This document shows, one piece after another, positions 60,023-64,000 of a stretch of DNA of 64,000 bases (position 1 is its first letter; each line of letters starts with the position of its first letter). Source of the stretch: Thermomonas sp. (GTDB lineage Bacteria > Pseudomonadota > Gammaproteobacteria > Xanthomonadales > Xanthomonadaceae); contig NZ_JAMLIW010000002.1 in NCBI RefSeq assembly GCF_023953935.1, positions 267,804-331,803 of the forward strand, given 5' to 3'. The translations under genes and the position numbers were made by a program. The notes beneath the pieces are model-generated. The model ran no database searches. It was not told where the DNA came from and worked only from the letters and a program-made list of their open reading frames with translations.

Positions 60023-60486
60023 CCACGAATCCGCCCGATCTGTCCCTGCCGCTCGACATCGCCGGCATCCAGCACCTGCTGCCGCACCGCTACCCGTTCC
60101 TGCTGGTGGATCGCGTGGTCGCGCTCGAGCCGGAAAAACGCGTGCTGGCCTACAAGAACGTCAGCATCAACGAGCCGTTCTTCCAGGGTCACTTCCCCGG
60201 CAAACCCGTCATGCCCGGCGTGCTGGTGATCGAAGCGCTGGCGCAGGCCGGCGGCCTGCTGTCGCAGCTTTCGCGCAATCCGTCCGACCCGCTGACCGAA
60301 ACCTTCTACCTGGTCAAGGTCGACAACGCGAAGTTCAGCCGGATGGTGGGGCCGGGCGACCGCCTCGATCTCGATGTCGAACTCAAGCGTCGCATCCGCA
60401 ACATGGCGCAGTACCTCGGCATCGCGCGCGTGGACGGCCAGCAGGTCGCCTGTGCCGAGATCCTGTGCGCCGCGGCGCGCGGTTGA
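60019..60486 (+). CDS. fabZ: 3-hydroxyacyl-[acyl-carrier-protein] dehydratase
   Basis: FabZ dehydrates 3-hydroxyacyl-ACP in fatty acid elongation and competes with LpxA and LpxD for the same pool. The 155-residue hot-dog protein has the catalytic H58 in [14 protein letters not shown] and E72 in VIEALAQ. It overlaps lpxD (ATGA) and is followed by lpxA after 13 bp. Confidence 0.97.
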   Translation: MTTNPPDLSLPLDIAGIQHLLPHRYPFLLVDRVVALEPEKRVLAYKNVSINEPFFQGHFPGKPVMPGVLVIEALAQAGGLLSQLSRNPSDPLTETFYLVKVDNAKFSRMVGPGDRLDLDVELKRRIRNMAQYLGIARVDGQQVACAEILCAAARG

Positions 60487-60499
60487 ACCTGCGCCTGCC

Positions 60500-61285
60500 A
60501 TGACCACCAGTCGCATCCATTCCAGCGCCGTGATTGCGGCCGATGCCACGCTGGGTACCGGCGTGCAGGTTGGCGCCTATGCGGTGATCGGTGCAGGGGT
60601 CGAGATCGGGGACAACACCCGCATTGGCGCGCATTGCACGATCGAAGGGCCGACCCGGATCGGACGCGACAACGTCTTCCATGGCCACGCCGCCATCGGT
60701 GGTGAGCCGCAGGACAAGAAGTACCGCGGTGAGCGGGTCGAGCTGGAGATCGGCGACGGCAACGTGATCCGCGAGTTCGTCACCATCAACCGTGGCACCG
60801 GCGACGGCGGCGGCATCACCCGCATCGGCCACCGCAACTGGATCCTCGCCTACAGCCACATCGCCCACGATTGCCGCGTCGGCGACGACTGCGTGTTCTC
60901 CAACAACGCCACGCTGGCCGGGCACGTCACCGTCGGCAACAACGTCATCCTCAGCGGCTTTGCCGGCGTCCATCAATTTTGCCGGATCGGCGATCACGCC
61001 TTCATCGGCATGGGGGCATTCGTCAACGGCGACGTGCCGCCCTTCCTGATGATCGCGCAGGAAAAATACGCACGCCCGCGCGGGATCAATGCCGAAGGCC
61101 TGAAACGACGCGGCTTCGACGGCGAACGCATCGCCGCGATCAAGCGCGCCTACCGTGCGCTGTACATGGGCGATGCCAAGCTCGACGAAGCCAAGGCCGA
61201 GCTGGCCGAGATCGCCAGCGGCAGCGACGACGTGCGCGCCTTCCTTGATTTCATCGAAGCCGGCGAGCGGCCGTTGTTGCGGTGA
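60500..61285 (+). CDS. lpxA: UDP-N-acetylglucosamine O-acyltransferase
   Basis: LpxA starts lipid A synthesis by acylating UDP-GlcNAc at O-3. The 261-residue protein has a hexapeptide beta-helix ([25 protein letters not shown]), the catalytic His in the [12 protein letters not shown] region, the [18 protein letters not shown] stretch that helps set acyl length, and a C-terminal helical domain. It is followed by the heptamer repeat region before lpxB. Confidence 0.97.
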   Translation: MTTSRIHSSAVIAADATLGTGVQVGAYAVIGAGVEIGDNTRIGAHCTIEGPTRIGRDNVFHGHAAIGGEPQDKKYRGERVELEIGDGNVIREFVTINRGTGDGGGITRIGHRNWILAYSHIAHDCRVGDDCVFSNNATLAGHVTVGNNVILSGFAGVHQFCRIGDHAFIGMGAFVNGDVPPFLMIAQEKYARPRGINAEGLKRRGFDGERIAAIKRAYRALYMGDAKLDEAKAELAEIASGSDDVRAFLDFIEAGERPLLR

Positions 61286-61287
61286 TC

Positions 61288-61378
61288 CGGGATTGGTGAT
61301 TGGTGATTGGTGATTCGGAAGAGCAGAACGACGTGGACTCCACTTTTTCCAATCACGAATCACCAATCACGAATCACG
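61288..61378. repeat. Inverted pair of heptamer arrays between lpxA and lpxB
   Basis: The plus strand carries CGGGATT and three GGTGATT units at 61288-61315. After a 35-bp unrelated spacer come four units in the opposite orientation (AATCACG, AATCACC, AATCACG, AATCACG) at 61351-61378. The two arms can pair in RNA. The second array ends 5 bp before the lpxB ATG and occupies the ribosome-binding position, so no normal SD sequence precedes lpxB. Confidence 0.9.
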
Positions 61379-61383
61379 TTCAA

Positions 61384-62544
61384 ATGCGCTTCGCCCTCTG
61401 CGCCGGCGAAACCTCGGGTGACCAGCTCGGCGCCGGCCTGATCGACGCATTGCGCGAACGCTTCCCCGATGCGCAATTCGCCGGCATCGGCGGCAATGCG
61501 ATGCGCGCCGCTGGCATGGACACCTGGTTCGATGCCGGTGAACTGGCGGTGATGGGGCTGTTCGAAGTGCTGGCCCACCTGCCGCGCCTGCTGAAACTGC
61601 GCAGCGCCTTTCGCCAGCGCGTGCTGGGCTGGAAGCCGGATGTTTTCATCGGCATCGACGCCCCGGACTTCAACCTTGGCGTCGAGCGCTGGCTGAAGCA
61701 GCGCGGCGTGCGTACCGTGCACGACGTCAGTCCGTCGATCTGGGCCTGGCGACAGGGGCGCGCGGCGAAGATCGGCCAGAGCGCCGATCGCGTGCTCTGC
61801 CTGTTCCCGATGGAGCCGCCGATCTACGCGAAACACGGCGTGACTGCCGACTTCATCGGCCATCCGCTGGCCGACGCGATTCCCTTGCAGCCGGATCAGG
61901 CGGCGGCGCGCGCGGTGCTGGATGAACCTGTCGACGCTCCGCTGCTGGCCTTGCTGCCGGGCAGCCGCCTCGGCGAGATCCGCCGCATGCTGCCGGATTT
62001 TGCGGAAGCGGCGCGTCGCCTGGTCGCGGACATTCCGGGCCTGCGCGTGCTGGTGCCGGCGGCGAATGCGCAGTGCCGCGCTGCCATCGACGCCATTCTT
62101 GGCGATGCGCCCGGCTTTCGCGTCATCGACGGCCAGGCGCAACGGCTCATTATCGCCAGCGACTGCGTGCTGCTGGCCTCCGGGACGGCCGCGCTGGAAG
62201 CCATGCTGTGCAAGCGACCGATGGTGGTGGGGCATCGCATCGCGCCCCTGACCTATCACATCGTCAAGTTGTTCGGGCTGCTGAAATCCCGGCACGTCAG
62301 CCTGCCCAATGTGCTGGCCGGTGAAACGCTGGTGCCCGAGTTGCTGCAACACGACTGCACGCCGGACACGCTGCACGCCGCGCTGCTGCGCTGGTTCCGC
62401 GATGCCGATGCGGTGGCCGCGCTGCAGCCTAGATTCCTCGAGATCCATCAAACACTCCGCCGCGATGCGTCACAACGCGCCGCGGAGGCCGTGGTTGAAT
62501 TGCTCGGCTCCGCCCCCTCTCCCTCCGGGAGAGGGCTGGGGTGA
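61384..62544 (+). CDS. lpxB: Lipid-A-disaccharide synthase
   Basis: LpxB joins UDP-diacylglucosamine and lipid X to the lipid A disaccharide. The 386-residue GT19 protein has [46 protein letters not shown] and the C-terminal [17 protein letters not shown] chose the ATG at 61384 because family sequence starts there; the frame upstream runs through heptamer repeats. The last ~10 residues ([11 protein letters not shown]) are encoded by a palindromic repeat rather than family sequence. The stop overlaps the rnhB GTG (GTGA). Confidence 0.95.
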   Translation: MRFALCAGETSGDQLGAGLIDALRERFPDAQFAGIGGNAMRAAGMDTWFDAGELAVMGLFEVLAHLPRLLKLRSAFRQRVLGWKPDVFIGIDAPDFNLGVERWLKQRGVRTVHDVSPSIWAWRQGRAAKIGQSADRVLCLFPMEPPIYAKHGVTADFIGHPLADAIPLQPDQAAARAVLDEPVDAPLLALLPGSRLGEIRRMLPDFAEAARRLVADIPGLRVLVPAANAQCRAAIDAILGDAPGFRVIDGQAQRLIIASDCVLLASGTAALEAMLCKRPMVVGHRIAPLTYHIVKLFGLLKSRHVSLPNVLAGETLVPELLQHDCTPDTLHAALLRWFRDADAVAALQPRFLEIHQTLRRDASQRAAEAVVELLGSAPSPSGRGLG

Positions 62545-62618
62545 GGGTTCGGATGCCAAGCGACCACCGCACTGCCATACCCTCACCCCAACCCCTCTCC
62601 CGAGGGGAGAGGGGCTTT
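62511..62618. repeat. CCCTCTCCC/GGGAGAGGG palindromic repeat spanning the lpxB-rnhB junction
   Basis: Two copies of a repeat containing GAGAGGG and GGGGTGAGGG lie in inverted orientation (about 62511-62547 and 62577-62618), each with its own small CCCTC/GAGGG palindrome, and together can fold as one long hairpin. Similar elements occur widely in xanthomonad intergenic regions. Here the element is coding: it supplies the tail of LpxB and the first ~24 residues of RnhB. Confidence 0.85.
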
Positions 62619-63191
62619 GTGGCCGGTATCGACGAAGCCGGACGCGGCCCGCTGGCCGGGCCGGTGGTGGTGGCTGCAGTGGTCTTTTCAGCGGGGCGCA
62701 CACCGATCAACGGGCTGGACGATTCCAAAGCACTCAGCGCAAGGAAACGCGAGTCGTTGTACCCGCGCATCCTCGAACACGCGCTCGCCTGGAAGATCGT
62801 GTTTGTCGAAGCCGACGAAATCGATCGTCGCAATATCCTGCAGGCCACCCTGCACGGCATGCGCGAGGCGCTGCTGGGCGTGGCCCATGTCGCCACCTGC
62901 GCGCGCATCGACGGCAACCGCCTGCCCACGAACCTGCCCTGCCCCGCCGAAGCCTGGGTCGGCGGTGATGCCCGCGATCGCAGCATCATGGCCGCCTCGA
63001 TCCTCGCCAAGGTTGCCCGCGATGCGCGCATGCTGGAACTGCATGCGCAGTACCCGCAGTACGGCTTCGACCGTCACAAGGGCTACCCCAGCCCGGCCCA
63101 TCTGGCCGCCCTGCGCGAGTTCGGCCCCTGCCCGCAGCATCGGCGCAGCTTCGCGCCGGTACGCGCCGTCATCGAGGCATTCCGTTTGTAG
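62541..63191 (+). CDS. rnhB: Ribonuclease HII
   Basis: RnhB cuts RNA in RNA-DNA hybrids and removes misincorporated ribonucleotides. The protein is 216 residues from the GTG at 62541 (or 212 from the ATG at 62553). The acidic active site is D31-E32 in [12 protein letters not shown], the LDDSK aspartate and the aspartate in [14 protein letters not shown]. The first ~24 residues, including [11 protein letters not shown], are read from a palindromic repeat and are not part of the fold. The rnhB-dnaE order after lpxB is conserved in Gammaproteobacteria. Confidence 0.95.
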   Translation: MRVRMPSDHRTAIPSPQPLSRGERGFVAGIDEAGRGPLAGPVVVAAVVFSAGRTPINGLDDSKALSARKRESLYPRILEHALAWKIVFVEADEIDRRNILQATLHGMREALLGVAHVATCARIDGNRLPTNLPCPAEAWVGGDARDRSIMAASILAKVARDARMLELHAQYPQYGFDRHKGYPSPAHLAALREFGPCPQHRRSFAPVRAVIEAFRL

Positions 63192-63309
63192 GAGCGCACC
63201 GAGGCCACAGGCCGAGGGACGCGAATGCATTGCCAATTTTCCGCAGCAGCACCGCGCCCCTGCGGTGCGCTCCAACAACAGATTCGCGCCCCTGCGGTGC
63301 GCTCCAACA
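63187..63309. repeat. REP-like repeats between rnhB and dnaE
   Basis: Two identical 25-bp copies (63253-63277 and 63285-63309) contain CTGCGGTGCGCTCCAACA. A third, partial copy in inverse orientation, starting TGTAGGAGCGCACCG, lies at 63187-63201, overlapping the last codons of rnhB. The inverse pair could form a large hairpin over the junction. The remaining bases up to 63404 hold no gene that I can see. Confidence 0.85.
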
Positions 63310-63404
63310 GGCGCTGCAGGGACATTTGGCTGCGTTCCCGGTTGTCAAGCCTTGTTCCGATCCCGATCGCGCCCTAACCTGCGGATTCAACCCGCGACAT
63401 CGCG

Positions 63405-64000
63405 ATGCCCGCACGTTTCGTCCACCTGCATCTGCACACCGAGTTCTCGCTCGTGGATTCGACCATCCGCGTGCCCGAGAAGCCCGACTACGCGCGCCCG
63501 GAAAAAGCCGGCGATCGCCCCAACCTGCTCAGCCGCGCGGTCGAGCTGCAATTGCCGGCGCTGGCCGTCACCGATCGCAACAACCTGTTCGCGCTGGTCA
63601 AGTTCTACAAGGCGGCCGAAAGCGTCGGCATCAAGCCGATCGCAGGTGCCGATGTGATGATCGCCGACGGCGGCAACGCGCCGTCGCTGCTGACCCTGCT
63701 GTGCCGCGATCATGATGGTTACCTGAGCCTGTCGCGCCTGCTCAGCCGGGCCTGGCTGGAAGGCCAGCGCGGCGATTGCGTGGCCATCGATCCGCAATGG
63801 CTGGCCGGCGACCACGCGGGCCTGTTCGCGATCGCCGGCCGCCACAGCCACGCCGGCCGGTTGGCGCTGGCCCACCGCCACGAGCAGGCCGAGGCCGCAC
63901 TGGTCGAATTGCGCACGGTGTTCGGCGAAGACCTGCATCTGGAGCTGACCCGTACCGGCCGCGATGGCGAGGAGGCCTTCAACCACTTCGCCCTGCACGC
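63405..64000 (+). CDS. dnaE: DNA polymerase III subunit alpha, N-terminal part
   Basis: DnaE is the replicative polymerase catalytic subunit; only the first 198 codons are in the window. The start MPARFVHLHLHTEFSLVDS contains the HxHxE-type PHP domain motif, and ALAVTDRNNLFALVKFYK, IKPIAGADV and LLTLLCRDHDGY continue it as in other DnaE proteins. The frame is open to the window end. The upstream lpxB-rnhB order supports the call. Confidence 0.95.
   Translation, partial: MPARFVHLHLHTEFSLVDSTIRVPEKPDYARPEKAGDRPNLLSRAVELQLPALAVTDRNNLFALVKFYKAAESVGIKPIAGADVMIADGGNAPSLLTLLCRDHDGYLSLSRLLSRAWLEGQRGDCVAIDPQWLAGDHAGLFAIAGRHSHAGRLALAHRHEQAEAALVELRTVFGEDLHLELTRTGRDGEEAFNHFALH

Overview
The window is high-GC, densely packed gammaproteobacterial chromosome. 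Gene content, gene order and the dispersed repeats point to the Xanthomonadaceae/Lysobacteraceae (Lysobacter, Luteimonas, Thermomonas or Pseudoxanthomonas type). Supporting signs are the linked cysJIH-cysB-cysG genes, panC-panD-pgi, the fimT-pilV-pilW-pilX-pilY1-pilE minor pilin operon, fimV-truA-trpF-trpB-trpA-accD, and the pyrH-frr-uppS-cdsA-dxr-rseP-bamA-lpxD-fabZ-lpxA-lpxB-rnhB-dnaE envelope cluster. The genus is an inference from gene content only.

Layout. Positions 1-6400 hold assimilatory sulfate reduction: the end of cysJ, a 25-unit heptamer array, cysI (frameshifted), cysH, cysB, cysG and a cysK-type synthase. Positions 6400-11400 hold a small membrane protein, ispG, a palindromic non-coding stretch, an IS3-family element and xseA directly behind it. 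Positions 11400-16000 hold a GAF-GAF-GGDEF-EAL protein divergent from an ECF sigma factor and its probable anti-sigma partner. Positions 16000-25400 hold an exporter, hbdH with a patatin-like protein, a YdbH/YdbL pair, a REC-HPt protein, pgi and panD. Positions 25500-33600 hold panC, the complete minor pilin operon (pilY1 broken by frameshifts) and tpiA. Positions 33600-46060 run leftward: aroC, asd, fimV, truA (frameshifted), a GFA-family gene, trpF, trpB, a DUF3144-like gene, trpA, accD, glmM and an isopenicillin-N-synthase-like oxygenase.

The most unusual part is 46242-50726, five tightly packed plus-strand genes: a TIM-barrel sugar isomerase-like protein (EboE-like), a LuxS homologue with its active-site residues intact, a sugar-phosphate cyclase of the dehydroquinate-synthase fold (EboD-like), UbiG, and a UbiA-family prenyltransferase (EboC-like). 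They sit directly upstream of pyrH. This looks like an ebo-type biosynthetic locus carrying luxS and ubiG, whose product cannot be read from sequence.

From pyrH to dnaE the genes form an almost uninterrupted chain with many 4-bp start/stop overlaps. It covers translation recycling, undecaprenyl and CDP-diacylglycerol lipid synthesis, isoprenoid precursor synthesis, envelope stress proteolysis, outer-membrane assembly and lipid A. BamA carries an unusual Cys-flanked polyproline loop. Repeat elements lie in several junctions, and one supplies coding sequence to the end of lpxB and the start of rnhB. Three conserved genes (cysI, pilY1, truA) are frameshifted, which makes uncorrected sequencing indels a serious possibility.
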